Below, one piece after another: positions 26,053-35,500 of a stretch of DNA of 64,000 nucleotides (its first letter is position 1; each line of letters begins with the position of its first letter). The notes beneath the pieces were generated by a model. It was not told the DNA's origin, ran no database searches, and worked only from the letters and a program-made list of their open reading frames with translations. This DNA is from an uncultured Prevotellaceae bacterium. GTDB lineage: Bacteria > Bacteroidota > Bacteroidia > Bacteroidales > Bacteroidaceae. A program made the translations under genes and the position numbers. The stretch spans positions 186,001 to 250,000 of the forward strand of contig CADASP010000005.1 in the NCBI GenBank assembly GCA_902790625.1, written 5' to 3'.

Positions 26053-28092
26053 ATGAAACTCAAAACGTTTATCACTACTATGGCTATGATGACCATGCCG
26101 CTGGTTGCCTCCGCACAAGGCAACCAGCGGTCGGGCATCGACCGCGGCAACTTCGACACGTCGGTGCGGGCTGCCGACGACTTCTACCAGTATGCCTGTG
26201 GCGGCTGGATGCAGAAGAACCCGCTGCCCGCCGCCTACAGCCGCTTCGGCTCGTTCGACGTGCTGGGCGAGGAGAACAACAAGCGCATCAACGGCATCCT
26301 CGACGAGCTGCTGCACGGCATCTACAAAGCAGGTTCGACCGAGAAGAAGCTCAGCGACCTCTACAAGCTGGCCATGGACTCCGTGAAGCGCGATGCCGAC
26401 GGCATTGAGCCCGCCATGGGCATCATCCGACAGATGGAGCAAGCCAAGACCAAGGACCAACTCTTCGACATCCAGCTGCAGATGGCACCCTACGGCAACA
26501 CCGAGTTCTTCCGCGCTGGCATCGGTGCCGACGAGAAGAACGCCACGCAGAACATTCTCCAGGTGTCGCAGGGCGGACTGACGCTGGGCATGAAGGACTA
26601 CTATCTGGACACCGACCCAGAGACAACAAAGATTCGCGAGGAGTATAAAAAGCACATCGTGCGCATGTTCCAGCTCTTTGGCTTCAAGAAGGCTCAGGCC
26701 CAAAAGAAGATGAAGAACATCGTGCGCTTGGAGACCGAGCTGGCCAAGGTGAGCCGCTCGCGCACCGAGCTGCGCGACCCACAGCGAAACTACAACAAGA
26801 CCACGCTGCGGGAGTTTGAGACCTCCTACCCCAATCTGAAGCTGGAGCGCCAGATGAATGCCCAGGGCATCGCATCGAAGCACATCCAGGAGCTGGTGGT
26901 GGGGCAGCCTGAGTTCTTTGCCGGTGCCGACAAGCTCGTCGCCACGATGACCGCTGCCGAATACCGCGACTACATGGAGTGGGGACAAATCATGTCGGCA
27001 GCCGGCTACCTGAGCGACGAGGTGGAGAAGAACAACTTCGAGTTCTTCGGCAAGGTGATGTCGGGCCGAAAGGAGGACCATCCCCTCTGGCGCCGCTCCA
27101 CACAGCAGCTCGAAGGGCAGATGGGTCAGGCTCTGGGCAAGATCTATGCCGACAAATATTTCCCTGAAGCTGCTAAGAAGCGCATGGTAGAGCTGATAAA
27201 GAATCTGCAGATAGCCCTCGGCGAGCGCATCGCAGCACAGGACTGGATGACCGACTCCACCAAGGTGAACGCCCTGCTGAAGCTGAACACATTCTACGTG
27301 AAGGTGGGCTATCCCGACAAGTGGATTGACATGACGAAGCTCACCATCGACCCCAAGAAGTCCTACTACGAGAACATCCGCGAGTGCCGCAAGTTCTGGA
27401 ACAACTACGAGATTGAGCATACGGCTGGCAAGCCCGTCGACCGCGACGACTGGTACATGTATCCGCAGACGGTGAATGCCTACTACAACCCCACCACCAA
27501 CGAGATCTGCTTCCCTGCCGGCATCCTGCAGCGTCCCTTCTTCGACATGGAGGCCGACGATGCCTTCAACTATGGTGCCATCGGCGTGGTCATCGGCCAT
27601 GAGATGACGCACGGATTCGACGACCAGGGACGACAGTTCGACAAGGACGGCAACATGCACGACTGGTGGGCAAAGACCGACGGTGAGAAGTTCAAGGAGC
27701 GCACCGACAAATACGCCGACTTCTTCTCGGCCATCAACGTGCTACCCGACCTGAAAGCCAACGGACGCCTGACGCTGGGTGAGAACCTGGCCGACCACGG
27801 AGGTCTGCAGGTGGCATACGCAGCCTTCAAGAACGCCACGAAGAACAAGCCGCTCCCCGTCATCGACGGACTGACCCCCGACCAGCGTTTCTTCATTGCC
27901 TATGCTGGCGTGTGGGCTGGCAACATCACCGACGAAGAGATTCGCAACCGCACCAAGAGCGACCCCCATGCCTTGGGCCGTTGGCGTGTGAACGGCGCCC
28001 TGCCCCACATCGACGCCTGGTACGAGGCCTTCGGCGTGAAGCCCGGCGACAAGATGTACATCCCCAAGGCCGACCGTCTGCCCCTGTGGTGA
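26053..28092 (+). CDS. M13-family zinc metallopeptidase (PepO/neprilysin-like)
   Basis: A 679-residue exported peptidase that should cleave oligopeptides. A signal peptide (TTMAMMTMPLVASAQG) precedes the M13 N-terminal helical domain, beginning DFYQYACGGWMQKNPLP, and the catalytic domain. The zinc motif is HEMTH at 516-520 within VIGHEMTHGFDDQGRQFD, the third ligand Glu577 is in LGENLADHGGL, and the substrate-binding NAYYNP is at about 475. There is no lipobox Cys, so a periplasmic rather than lipid-anchored location is inferred. It follows the FGGY kinase by 4 bases and is followed by a 20-bp-stem terminator. Confidence 0.95.
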   Translation: MKLKTFITTMAMMTMPLVASAQGNQRSGIDRGNFDTSVRAADDFYQYACGGWMQKNPLPAAYSRFGSFDVLGEENNKRINGILDELLHGIYKAGSTEKKLSDLYKLAMDSVKRDADGIEPAMGIIRQMEQAKTKDQLFDIQLQMAPYGNTEFFRAGIGADEKNATQNILQVSQGGLTLGMKDYYLDTDPETTKIREEYKKHIVRMFQLFGFKKAQAQKKMKNIVRLETELAKVSRSRTELRDPQRNYNKTTLREFETSYPNLKLERQMNAQGIASKHIQELVVGQPEFFAGADKLVATMTAAEYRDYMEWGQIMSAAGYLSDEVEKNNFEFFGKVMSGRKEDHPLWRRSTQQLEGQMGQALGKIYADKYFPEAAKKRMVELIKNLQIALGERIAAQDWMTDSTKVNALLKLNTFYVKVGYPDKWIDMTKLTIDPKKSYYENIRECRKFWNNYEIEHTAGKPVDRDDWYMYPQTVNAYYNPTTNEICFPAGILQRPFFDMEADDAFNYGAIGVVIGHEMTHGFDDQGRQFDKDGNMHDWWAKTDGEKFKERTDKYADFFSAINVLPDLKANGRLTLGENLADHGGLQVAYAAFKNATKNKPLPVIDGLTPDQRFFIAYAGVWAGNITDEEIRNRTKSDPHALGRWRVNGALPHIDAWYEAFGVKPGDKMYIPKADRLPLW

Positions 28093-28115
28093 TAATAGTT
28101 CAGAGATAAAAGTTG

Positions 28116-28169
28116 AGAGTTGAGCGACTTTAGTTCTGCGAATAAACTAAAGTCGCTCAACTCTTTTTC
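28116..28169 (+). terminator. Terminator after the M13 peptidase gene
   Basis: A perfect 20-base stem (28116-28135 with 28145-28164, arm ending in GACTTTAGTT) is closed by a 9-base loop and followed by TTTTTCT. The arm begins with the GTTGAGA-type heptamers seen elsewhere. Confidence 0.92.
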
Positions 28170-28194
28170 TATCAGCTCTCCATCTTGTTGAGAA

Positions 28195-28257
28195 CACGAA
28201 AAAAGAGAGTTGAGCGGCTCGTCACCATTCGCAGGACAAAAGTCACTCAACTCTCTA
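28195..28257 (-). terminator. Terminator of the GGGtGRT gene
   Basis: Reading the minus strand, AGAGAGTTGAG pairs with CTCAACTCTCT and is followed by a T-run (the A-run at 28198-28204 on the plus strand). The stem shares heptamer sequence with the facing terminator at 28116. Confidence 0.75.
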
Positions 28258-28274
28258 CTCTTATCTTTCAACTC

Positions 28275-29288
28275 TTACTTCTTGTTCAGAGCCAGGTCAA
28301 TCTCCACGGCGATGCTGACGGTGGCACCCACCATCGGGTTGTTGCCGATGCCGAGGAAGCCCATCATCTCAACGTGGGCGGGAACGCTCGACGAGCCGGC
28401 GAACTGAGCGTCGCTGTGCATGCGGCCCAGCGTGTCGGTCATGCCGTAGCTGGCGGGACCGGCAGCCATGTTGTCGGGGTGCAGGGTGCGACCCGTACCA
28501 CCACCACTGGCCACTGAGAAGTAAGGCTTGCCAGCGAGCACGCGCTCCTTCTTGTACGTTCCGGCCACAGGGTGCTGGAAACGAGTGGGGTTGGTAGAGT
28601 TACCTGTGATGCTCACGTCGACATTCTCCTTCCACAGGATGGCCACGCCCTCACGCACGTCGTCGGCACCATAGCAGCGCACCTTAGCGCGCGGGCCATC
28701 GCTGTAGGCGGTCTCGTTCACCACCTTCACCTCGCCGGTGTAGTAGTCGAACTTCGTCTGCACGTATGTGAAGCCGTTGATGCGGCTGATGATCATGGCA
28801 GCGTCCTTGCCCAGACCGTTCAGGATGACGCGCAGAGGCTTCTGGCGCACCTTGTTGGCCTTCTCGGCAATCTTGATGGCACCCTCGGCGGCAGCGAAGC
28901 TCTCGTGGCCAGCCAGGAAGGCGAAGCACTCCGTCTCCTCGCGCAGCAGGCGAGCGGCCAGGTTACCATGGCCGATACCCACCTTGCGGTCGTCGGCCAC
29001 TGAGCCAGGGATGCAGAAGCTCTGCAGACCGATGCCGATGGCTTCAGCGGCCTCGGCAGCGCTCTTCACGCCCTTCTTGATGGCGATGGCAGCACCACAC
29101 ACATAGGCCCACTTGGCATTCTCGAAGCAGATGCCCTGCGTCTCTTCGCACATCAGGTAGGGGTCAACGCCTGCCTTGTCGCAAATCTCGTTGGCCTCCT
29201 CGATGCTGGCAATACCGTTCTCGTTCAGAGCGGCCAGTACCTGCTTGATACGACGCTCATAGCTTTCAAAACTTACTTTTCTTATCAT
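28275..29288 (-). CDS. GGGtGRT family protein
   Basis: The 337-residue protein belongs to the GGGtGRT family, named for the motif seen here in FSVASGGGTGRTLHPDNM. The family has no established enzymatic function. It is found almost always next to a NifU-like scaffold protein, as here, which suggests a role linked to iron-sulfur clusters. Conserved-looking segments include EETQGICFENAKWAYVCGAA with Cys residues, GQSFCIPGSVADDRKVGIGH-like residues around 90-110 and GFLGIGNNPMVGATV near the C-terminus. No signal peptide or membrane segment is present. It is the second gene of a minus-strand pair, 162 bases after the NifU-like gene, and the gap carries GC-rich palindromes. Confidence 0.92.
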   Translation of the reverse strand: MIRKVSFESYERRIKQVLAALNENGIASIEEANEICDKAGVDPYLMCEETQGICFENAKWAYVCGAAIAIKKGVKSAAEAAEAIGIGLQSFCIPGSVADDRKVGIGHGNLAARLLREETECFAFLAGHESFAAAEGAIKIAEKANKVRQKPLRVILNGLGKDAAMIISRINGFTYVQTKFDYYTGEVKVVNETAYSDGPRAKVRCYGADDVREGVAILWKENVDVSITGNSTNPTRFQHPVAGTYKKERVLAGKPYFSVASGGGTGRTLHPDNMAAGPASYGMTDTLGRMHSDAQFAGSSSVPAHVEMMGFLGIGNNPMVGATVSIAVEIDLALNKK

Positions 29289-29453
29289 ATAAACCCGCCC
29301 CCATCTCCTCCCGTCCGGGAGGGTTGCTTGGTTAGTTTTGGGGGTCCAAGCTAAATATTGTTTTTACTATTAATAATTATAACGAATGACTTTTCCTCTA
29401 CAAGTCTTTAATAGACTCCCCTCCCGCACGAGAGGGGCAGGGGGTGGGTCTTA
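29287..29453. repeat. GC-rich palindromes between GGGtGRT and NifU-like genes
   Basis: Two short palindromic elements of the CTCCTCCCgtcCGGGAGG type (about 29297-29328 and 29418-29448) lie within the operon gap. They resemble copies at 7.36, 47.7, 51.5 and 53.0 kb. Confidence 0.6.
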
Positions 29454-30152
29454 CTCCTTGCGTGGGTCAATAGCTTTCACGATACCCTGCTCAGCCTTGG
29501 TGCGACCGTAGCTGCCGGTGAACTTCTTCACAGCCTCATTGGCGTCCATGCCACCTTTGATGGCCTCCATCATCTTGCCTAAATGCACATACTCATAGCC
29601 ACACACCTGGTCGTCCTTGTCGAGGAACTGCTTGGTGATGTAGCCCTCGGTCAGCTCCAGATAGCGCGTGCCCTTGGCCACGGTGCCATAGAGCGTACCT
29701 GTCTGCGAGCGGAGGCCCTTGCCCAGGTCTTCCAGACCAGCGCCAATCACGAGTCCGCCTTCACTGAAGGCACTCTGCGTGCGTCCGTAGACGATTTGCA
29801 GGAACAACTCGCGCATGGCGGTGTTGATGGCATCGCACACCAGGTCGGTGTTCAGAGCTTCGAGGATGGTCTTGCCGGGAAGAATCTCGCTGGCCATAGC
29901 AGCAGAGTGGGTCATGCCCGTGCAGCCGATGGTCTCCACCAGAGCTTCCTGAATCACGCCGTCCTTCACGTTCAGGCTCAGCTTGCAGGCACCCTGCTGA
30001 GGAGCGCACCAGCCAATGCCGTGGGTGTAGCCCGAAATGTCCTTGATCTCCTTGGCCTGAATCCACTTGCCCTCCTCGGGGATGGGTGCTGGCCCGTGGT
30101 TGGGGCCTTTGGCCACAACGCACATGTTTTCAACTTCTTTTGAATAAATCAT
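29451..30152 (-). CDS. NifU/IscU-like iron-sulfur scaffold protein
   Basis: A 233-residue cytoplasmic protein related to the NifU N-terminal scaffold domain. Candidate cluster ligands are Cys in HGIGWCAPQQGACK (about 48-57) and Cys in ETIGCTGMTHSAAMAS (about 76), followed by a C-terminal part with VCDAINTAMRELF and YGRTKAEQG. It is the standard partner of the GGGtGRT protein downstream. The start MIYSKEVENMCVV matches relatives; MCVV at 30125 is an alternative. A -7 element TATCTTTG is located 78 bases upstream. Whether the pair assembles clusters for a specific client enzyme is unknown. Confidence 0.9.
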   Translation of the reverse strand: MIYSKEVENMCVVAKGPNHGPAPIPEEGKWIQAKEIKDISGYTHGIGWCAPQQGACKLSLNVKDGVIQEALVETIGCTGMTHSAAMASEILPGKTILEALNTDLVCDAINTAMRELFLQIVYGRTQSAFSEGGLVIGAGLEDLGKGLRSQTGTLYGTVAKGTRYLELTEGYITKQFLDKDDQVCGYEYVHLGKMMEAIKGGMDANEAVKKFTGSYGRTKAEQGIVKAIDPRKE

Positions 30153-30229
30153 CTTTTTAATTTACAATTTAACGATTTACAATTGACTATTTGTTTGGTT
30201 CTATTTTTATAAGAATAATTACGAGAGTG

Positions 30230-30237
30230 CAAAGATA
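30230..30237 (-). promoter_or_regulatory. -7 element for the NifU-like/GGGtGRT operon
   Basis: TATCTTTG on the minus strand; the -33 region is not convincing. Leader of about 70 bases. Confidence 0.5.
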
Positions 30238-30429
30238 CAGTTTTTTTTTCAGACTACCTAAAAATGACGACTGTTTTTTTGCTTTGAAGTGCTTAAATCG
30301 GTTCTAAAAGATTTCACATGGGTGGAAAAGTTTATTTCTCGTCGTGGTTTTATCGTTCCACGTCGTGGATAAACTTTTGCCACGGCTTTTTCAAACTTTG
30401 GCTGACACACAAAGCCTGCCGGAAAAAAC

Positions 30430-30515
30430 CGGGCATGACTTTTCAAAATTAGGAGCGCTCCATATTTTAAAAAGTCAACGCCAAATAAAAATTTGGAGTG
30501 CTCCAAATTTACGGT
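30430..30515. repeat. GCGTTGAC-type repeat with two palindromes (copy 3)
   Basis: Contains AGGAGCGCTCC, AAAAAGTCAACGCCAAAT (the reverse complement of the 21-base core) and TTTGGAGTGCTCCAAA. The orientation is opposite to copies 1 and 2. Confidence 0.75.
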
Positions 30516-30527
30516 AAGTGTATGCGT

Positions 30528-31319
30528 TTATTTGTCAGGGCGTTGCATTCTGATGTTCAGCTGCAGCAGAGCGGGGACCAGAATGCAGAGCGAGAAGAGC
30601 AACGCGAGCAGCACGGGACGGGTGCCCGGCCCTACGATGTCTCGCAACGACTGCGGGTTGTGATAGAGATGGTAGAGGGCGTAGGCCGCCGTGTTGTTGG
30701 CCCAATGATAGGCCACACCAGGGACGATGCTGCCCGTGCGCATATATAGCCACCCCAGCAGCAGACCGATGAGGAAGGCGTGGGGCATCTGCGCCGGGTT
30801 CATGTGTATCAGGGCAAAGAGGAATGCCGAGAGGGCAATCATCAGCCAGCGACGGCGCGGCTTCCACTGCAAGAGGGCACGCAGCACGCAACCACGAAAC
30901 ACCATCTCCTCGACCACCGGCGGCAGCAGGGCTATCACCATGTAGCCACCAGGCACGCTCATCATCCCTTCCAACTGTTCGTTGGTTTGGTCTACTATCT
31001 CTTTGGCCCATCCGCTCCACTCGGGGATGAATCCCTGCACCAACAGCGACGGCACGATGGCTCCCAGCGAGGCCACCACACACCAAGCCAGCACGGCCCA
31101 AGGTCGCGAGCGCAGATAGTCAGGCGAGACCGTGAACCACCCCGCTTTCAGAAACACAATGATGACGGCCAAGCTATAGGCGACCATCGTGCCAATGGTC
31201 CACAGGGGAGGCATAGAATTTGAGGAACCGTCGACAAGGGTATAGACCATGCCTGCGAGTCCTTGGACTATAAACTCAACAGCCAGGAACGCAAAGAGAT
31301 AGAGCAGTGCACGTTTCAT
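30528..31319 (-). CDS. CPBP-family intramembrane protease
   Basis: A 263-residue polytopic protein of the CPBP (CAAX protease/bacteriocin-processing, Abi) family of intramembrane glutamic endopeptidases. Motif 1 is EEMVFRG with Glu137, Glu138 and Arg142; motif 2 is the His near residue 172 in FALIHMNPAQ; motif 3 is His205 in VAYHWANNT. About seven hydrophobic helices are visible. Its substrate is unknown; family members process prenylated or peptide substrates or confer immunity to bacteriocins. It starts 3 bases after the ribF stop codon, so it is co-transcribed with ribF, a neighbour with no obvious functional connection. Confidence 0.9.
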   Translation of the reverse strand: MKRALLYLFAFLAVEFIVQGLAGMVYTLVDGSSNSMPPLWTIGTMVAYSLAVIIVFLKAGWFTVSPDYLRSRPWAVLAWCVVASLGAIVPSLLVQGFIPEWSGWAKEIVDQTNEQLEGMMSVPGGYMVIALLPPVVEEMVFRGCVLRALLQWKPRRRWLMIALSAFLFALIHMNPAQMPHAFLIGLLLGWLYMRTGSIVPGVAYHWANNTAAYALYHLYHNPQSLRDIVGPGTRPVLLALLFSLCILVPALLQLNIRMQRPDK

Positions 31320-31322
31320 TTC

Positions 31323-32333
31323 TCATTCTTTTTTCAGATTGTTATTCAGGACGGTCTTGGCCGCTGCTGCATCGAGCACCATCTGGTGGGCCAGCGCATC
31401 GGGCGAAGGGAAGTGATGTTCGCTGCGCAGCCGCTCCACGAAGTGCAAGGTGAGAGTCTGGCCATAGAGGTCGGCATCGAGGTCGAAAATGTGGGTCTCG
31501 ATGGTCAGGCGGTGCCCGTCGAAGGTAGGCCGAAGGCCGATGTTGGTCATAGCGGGGAGAGGTGAGGGGTGAGAGGTGAGGGGTGAGAGGTGAGGGGTGA
31601 GAGGTGAGGCCCCGTCAAGCGCATCATCGAGGGAGGCCCACACGGCATAGACACCGTTTTTGGGCATTAGCTGACATTCATCTTGCAACTGCAAGTTGGC
31701 AGTAGGGAAGCCCATCTGGCGACCCACCTGTTCGCCGTGTACCACCGTTCCCTGGAGCGCGTAGGAACGCCCCAAACACGCGGCAGCCTCGCCGACGCTT
31801 CCCTCGGAGAGCAACCGGCGGATGAGCGACGAGCATATCGTCGTGGCGTGAGAAATATCGTCGGAATTAGCGGATAACGGACTATATGGCAGTGCTTTCA
31901 GCACCTCGATGCCCAGCTGGCGTCCGTATTCCACATAGTCGTCGAAGCCCTCGTTGCTGTCAGCCGTGCGATGGCCAAAGCGGTTGTCGTAGCCTGTCAG
32001 CAGCAGACGCACACCCAACTGCCGCCGCAGCACCTGCTGCATGAAGTCGCGCGCACTCAGGGAGGCCATCTGCATGTCGAAGTGCAGCACCACCACATCG
32101 TCCACGCCCGTCAGCCGCAGCAACCGCTCTTTCTCGGCCAGCGTCGTCAACAGCTGGGGATGCCATTCGGGCTGCAACACCTGACGGGGATGGCGGTCGA
32201 AGGTAACCACCACCGACCGCAGCCCACGCTTCTGGGCCTCGCTCCGCAGCTGCTCCACCAAGAACTGATGGCCGCGATGCACGCCATCGAAAAAGCCTAT
32301 CGTGGCAGCCACCTCTACGTCTGTAGTCTTCAT
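31323..32333 (-). CDS. ribF: Bifunctional riboflavin kinase/FAD synthetase with heptamer-encoded insert
   Basis: A 336-residue enzyme making FMN and then FAD. The N-terminal adenylyltransferase domain (about 1-185) has IGFFDGVHRGHQFLVEQL and the later SSLIRRLLSEG; the C-terminal riboflavin kinase domain (about 190-335) has GFPTANLQ and TNIGLRPTFDG. Between GVYAVWASL and TNIGLRP lies a foreign-looking stretch, SPLTPHLSPLTSHPSPLP (about 242-260), encoded by eight CTCACC-type heptamers. It sits in a beta-barrel loop just before a conserved motif and makes the protein longer than usual. A -7 element is only 7 bases upstream of the ATG. RibF is normally essential, so the insert must be tolerated or this copy is compensated. 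Confidence 0.93.
   Translation of the reverse strand: MKTTDVEVAATIGFFDGVHRGHQFLVEQLRSEAQKRGLRSVVVTFDRHPRQVLQPEWHPQLLTTLAEKERLLRLTGVDDVVVLHFDMQMASLSARDFMQQVLRRQLGVRLLLTGYDNRFGHRTADSNEGFDDYVEYGRQLGIEVLKALPYSPLSANSDDISHATTICSSLIRRLLSEGSVGEAAACLGRSYALQGTVVHGEQVGRQMGFPTANLQLQDECQLMPKNGVYAVWASLDDALDGASPLTPHLSPLTSHPSPLPAMTNIGLRPTFDGHRLTIETHIFDLDADLYGQTLTLHFVERLRSEHHFPSPDALAHQMVLDAAAAKTVLNNNLKKE
31554..31609. repeat. Eight-unit heptamer array inside ribF
   Basis: Eight units alternate GGTGAGG and GGTGAGA on the plus strand (a 14-base super-repeat), so the ribF sense strand is the pyrimidine-rich CTCACC strand, which has no stop in any frame. Confidence 0.93.
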
Positions 32334-32340
32334 CAGCTTG

Positions 32341-32348
32341 CAAAGGTA
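32341..32348 (-). promoter_or_regulatory. -7 element of the ribF/CPBP operon
   Basis: TACCTTTG on the minus strand, 7 bases before the ribF ATG; the -33 box is weak. Implies a transcript with almost no leader. Confidence 0.55.
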
Positions 32349-32378
32349 CGATTATTTTTTCATTTTTCCACGAAAAAT

Positions 32379-32410
32379 TTTGGATATTTCAATTAATAGT
32401 GTTACCTTTG
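32379..32410 (+). promoter_or_regulatory. tRNA promoter
   Basis: TTTG at 32379-32382 and TACCTTTG at 32403-32410 are 20 bases apart, 33 bases upstream of the tRNA, divergent from the ribF promoter. Confidence 0.8.
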
Positions 32411-32443
32411 CACCCGCATTATAGGCATCTGCCCGTTCTGCTT

Positions 32444-32517
32444 GGGCTTTTAGCTCAGTTGGTTAGAGCAACAGACTCATAATCTGGAGGTCGTAGGTTC
32501 AAGCCCTACATGGCCCA
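32444..32517 (+). tRNA. tRNA with CAT anticodon (Met, or Ile with lysidine)
   Basis: The cloverleaf has a D arm GCTCAGTTGGTTAGAGC, anticodon loop CTCATAA with CAT at 32478-32480, and a T arm GTAGGTTCAAGCCCTAC. The acceptor stem (GGGCTTT with ATGGCCC) has one T-T mismatch and one G-T pair, and the anticodon stem has an A-G at its outer end. CCA is not encoded. Elongator Met is the simplest reading; tRNA-Ile2 with a modified C cannot be excluded. Confidence 0.9.
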
Positions 32518-32518
32518 C

Positions 32519-32559
32519 AAAGAAGTCTCAGAGCAATCTGAGACTTCTTTGTTTTTTTT
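32519..32559. terminator. Bidirectional terminator after the tRNA
   Basis: AAAGAAGTCTCAGA pairs perfectly with TCTGAGACTTCTTT around GCAA, flanked by A- and T-runs. It can also end the convergent CotH gene, whose stop codon is at 32558. Confidence 0.93.
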
Positions 32560-35500
32560 ACTTCACCACCACCTTGCGGCCATTCCTGATGTAGATGCCG
32601 GGGGCCAAGCGGCCCTGAACGGACTGGCCCTTCAGGTTGAAGGTCTGGCCCGATGGCTGTTGGGCCATGATGGTGCTGTCGGTGATGCCCGACTGTTCAG
32701 GCTGGCTGACCTCAACGTCATAGCTGCTGGCGATGTTGGCGCGGGCTATCGTGGGCACGTTCATGGCGACCACATGGTTAGTGCCGTCAGGATAGCGACC
32801 TACGGTCGCGGTGCTCTTCATCGCGGTGTAGGTAAGGTGGTCGCTCCAGCTCTCGTCGGCCGCCGTCAGCAGCACGTTGCCACCGTCAGCATCCAGCTTG
32901 AACGAGGCGTGCAACTGCGACAGCGGCTCCAGCTTGTCGCACCAGATGACAAGATATCCATGCGGTGGGATGACGGTGTTGACCTGCGCGGTGGTACTGG
33001 AGGCTATCTGCTTGCTGATTTGGTATTTCTTCGGCTTATCGGGGTCGTCGCTCAGGTACATGCCATCCACATCAATGGGTTGGTTGGTGGTGTTGAAGAG
33101 TTCCACCCAGTCGTTGCGCTTGAAGAACTCGTTGACGTAGATGCTGTTGTCGGCGCTCACCTCGTTGATGCAGACAGGATGAAGCCCCTCGGCAGCACGC
33201 TCCGATGCCGTCATGGGGGTGAACAGAGCCGTGAGGGTGACCACGGGGTCGGTCACTTCGACGACCGCCTCAGTAATAATGTTTTCGCTGGTATCGGCAC
33301 CTACCGAGGTCTGCAGCCGAGCGTCCCAGAACAGGTCGCCCGAGGTGTAGCTGGTGTTATGCACTTCTACGGCGATGACATTGTTGCCCGCCTTGAAGAG
33401 CAACGGATTCAGGTCGAGCGTACCCGTCAGCGGGGTGTCGCCGGCATAGGTTGATGAGAACGTGGTATAGGCGACCGCGCCTTGGGGCATGTTTACCCGG
33501 CCAGCCTCCTGCCCATTGACCCAAACCACGCAGCCGTCGTCGAGCTGATAGCTCAGCTGGAAGTTGTCGGTGGCGGCGGGAGCCTTGCTCAGGCTGAAGG
33601 ATTTGCGGAAATAGGTGGTGGGGTTCTTCCTTTGCGCATCTGAGCCGTAGCCGATGGTGGTCTTCACACCACTCATCTTATAGCCCAAGGGAGCCATGCC
33701 CGACCTCCAGGAAGCGTCGTTGAAGTTCTCCGACTTCCAGTTGGCATCGGCCTCGCCGTTGTCGTAGTATTTCCAAGTACTATTCATGCCGAACACCTGC
33801 ACGAGTGCGCCATCCGATTTCTGCCATCCAGCAAACGTATAGCCTGCAGGAGCCTTGGCTTCCAACTCCACGGGTGCAAAGAGCTTGCCACTGAACGATG
33901 CGTAGGGCACCTCGATGCCGTTGACATAGATGCCAGCACCAGCCACGTCGGCAGCCACCCGCACGCTGTGGCGCTGCACGCCGCTCAGTTGCATGGGCCT
34001 GTATTGCTGCAACTGATTCATCACTTGGTCCAAGCGGGTCTGCAGCTTCGATTTGATGGAGTTCGCGGTGTTGTCGGGGGTTCGGTTTTCAATCTGCTGC
34101 ATGGGGCGCATGGCATCGGCCAGTTCGTTGATGATGGCGGTGGCACGCTCCTTCTCGAACACGCTGCCCGCCATGATGCAGATGGTGTCGATGAACTTTT
34201 TGCGATAGCCGTCGTGCTGAAGCAGGTTCTTGAACAGCCGCACAATCTTCTCGCTGCTGAAGCTGTCGAGCGAGGAGATGGTGTGCCCCCAAGCATTGAA
34301 GGGCTGGTCGAGGTCGAAGAGGATGAAGCGGAAGCGCCCGTCGTTTCTGCTACGATAGGCCTTCACATTGTTGTTGGGCCAGTCGTCGTTGCCGAGGAAG
34401 AGTTCTGCCGCCATATAGTTGGTGAACTCGTCCACGTCGAGCAGCGCCATCACCTGGTCGTAGACGCCTTCTTCGTTGATGCGCCCGCTCAGCTCCACGA
34501 GGTGGTTGTAGGCCTCGGCAGTGCCGTTCTTGAAGGTGTTGTTCTCAAACATGTCTATCTCCTCGTCGTCGTAGCCAAAGTTGGCATAGACGAACTTATC
34601 GTTGTTGGGTTCGCGCAAGTTCAGCACCCCCTTGAATCGACCGTTGATGAACTCTGCCACCTGCACCATGCTCTGCACGTCGAGGTCGATGCCCGAGCGC
34701 TGCACCACGGTGGTGAGCCCTGGGTCCATGAAGCGCGACTGCGAGTCGTTGCCGCCATTGCGCACCAGCACTGTCTTGCTGCGGATGAAGGGCTTCTGCG
34801 GGAAGAACACATAGTCTAAGTGGTTCTGTCCGTCGAAGACCTTCGCCGACTTCAGCTTCATCGAGCGGGGGCTGGTCATGCGCGACCATCCTCCCGACAC
34901 ACTGATGTTCACGTCCTGGTTGAAGAGCATGCCCTCCGTGGGGCTGATATAGCTGAAGTTCACGGGGCGGTCCCAGTCCATGTTCCAGTTCACGGCATCG
35001 TCGCGGCCGTTGCCCGGCTTGCCATTCGTGCCTTTCACGTCGATGCCCCACTTCGAGTCGGTGAAGTAGCGCTCGTCGCCCACGATAGACACGATGGGGA
35101 TGGTGAAGTTGACGTTGGTCTTGATGAAGCTGCGGGTGACGGGGACGCTGGGCAGGCAGCCCCTCTTGAACAGGCGGAACACATAGTTCGTGGTTTCGGC
35201 CACCACGAACTGTCCGTCACGGCTGCGCTTGCTGCTGCCAACGCCATCGCCCACGTCGTCGTAAGACTCCCAGACGATGTCGTCGAAATAAAACACATTG
35301 GCTTCGGCACCTATGTTCAGATGGAAGGCGATGGACTGCATGGTGCCGCCACCCGCCTGTTCTTCGGTGATGACTCCCTCGTAGCTCCACTCGCGCCACT
35401 GGGTCGACACGTCGAACCCGCCTCCACCCAGCATCTCCCAGTGGATATAGCTGCCTGGCTCGCCCTGTGCCTCGGCCGAGATATGGTCGGCCTTGTCGGC

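Larger units (their letters stand above)
30153..30527. other. 375-base gap with inverted repeats
   Basis: Besides the -7 element it contains an imperfect inverted repeat (about 30326-30378: AAAGTTTAT...CGTGG facing CCACG...ATAAACTTT) and an inverted-orientation copy of the GCGTTGAC/palindrome repeat (30430-30515). No gene is evident. Confidence 0.65.
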
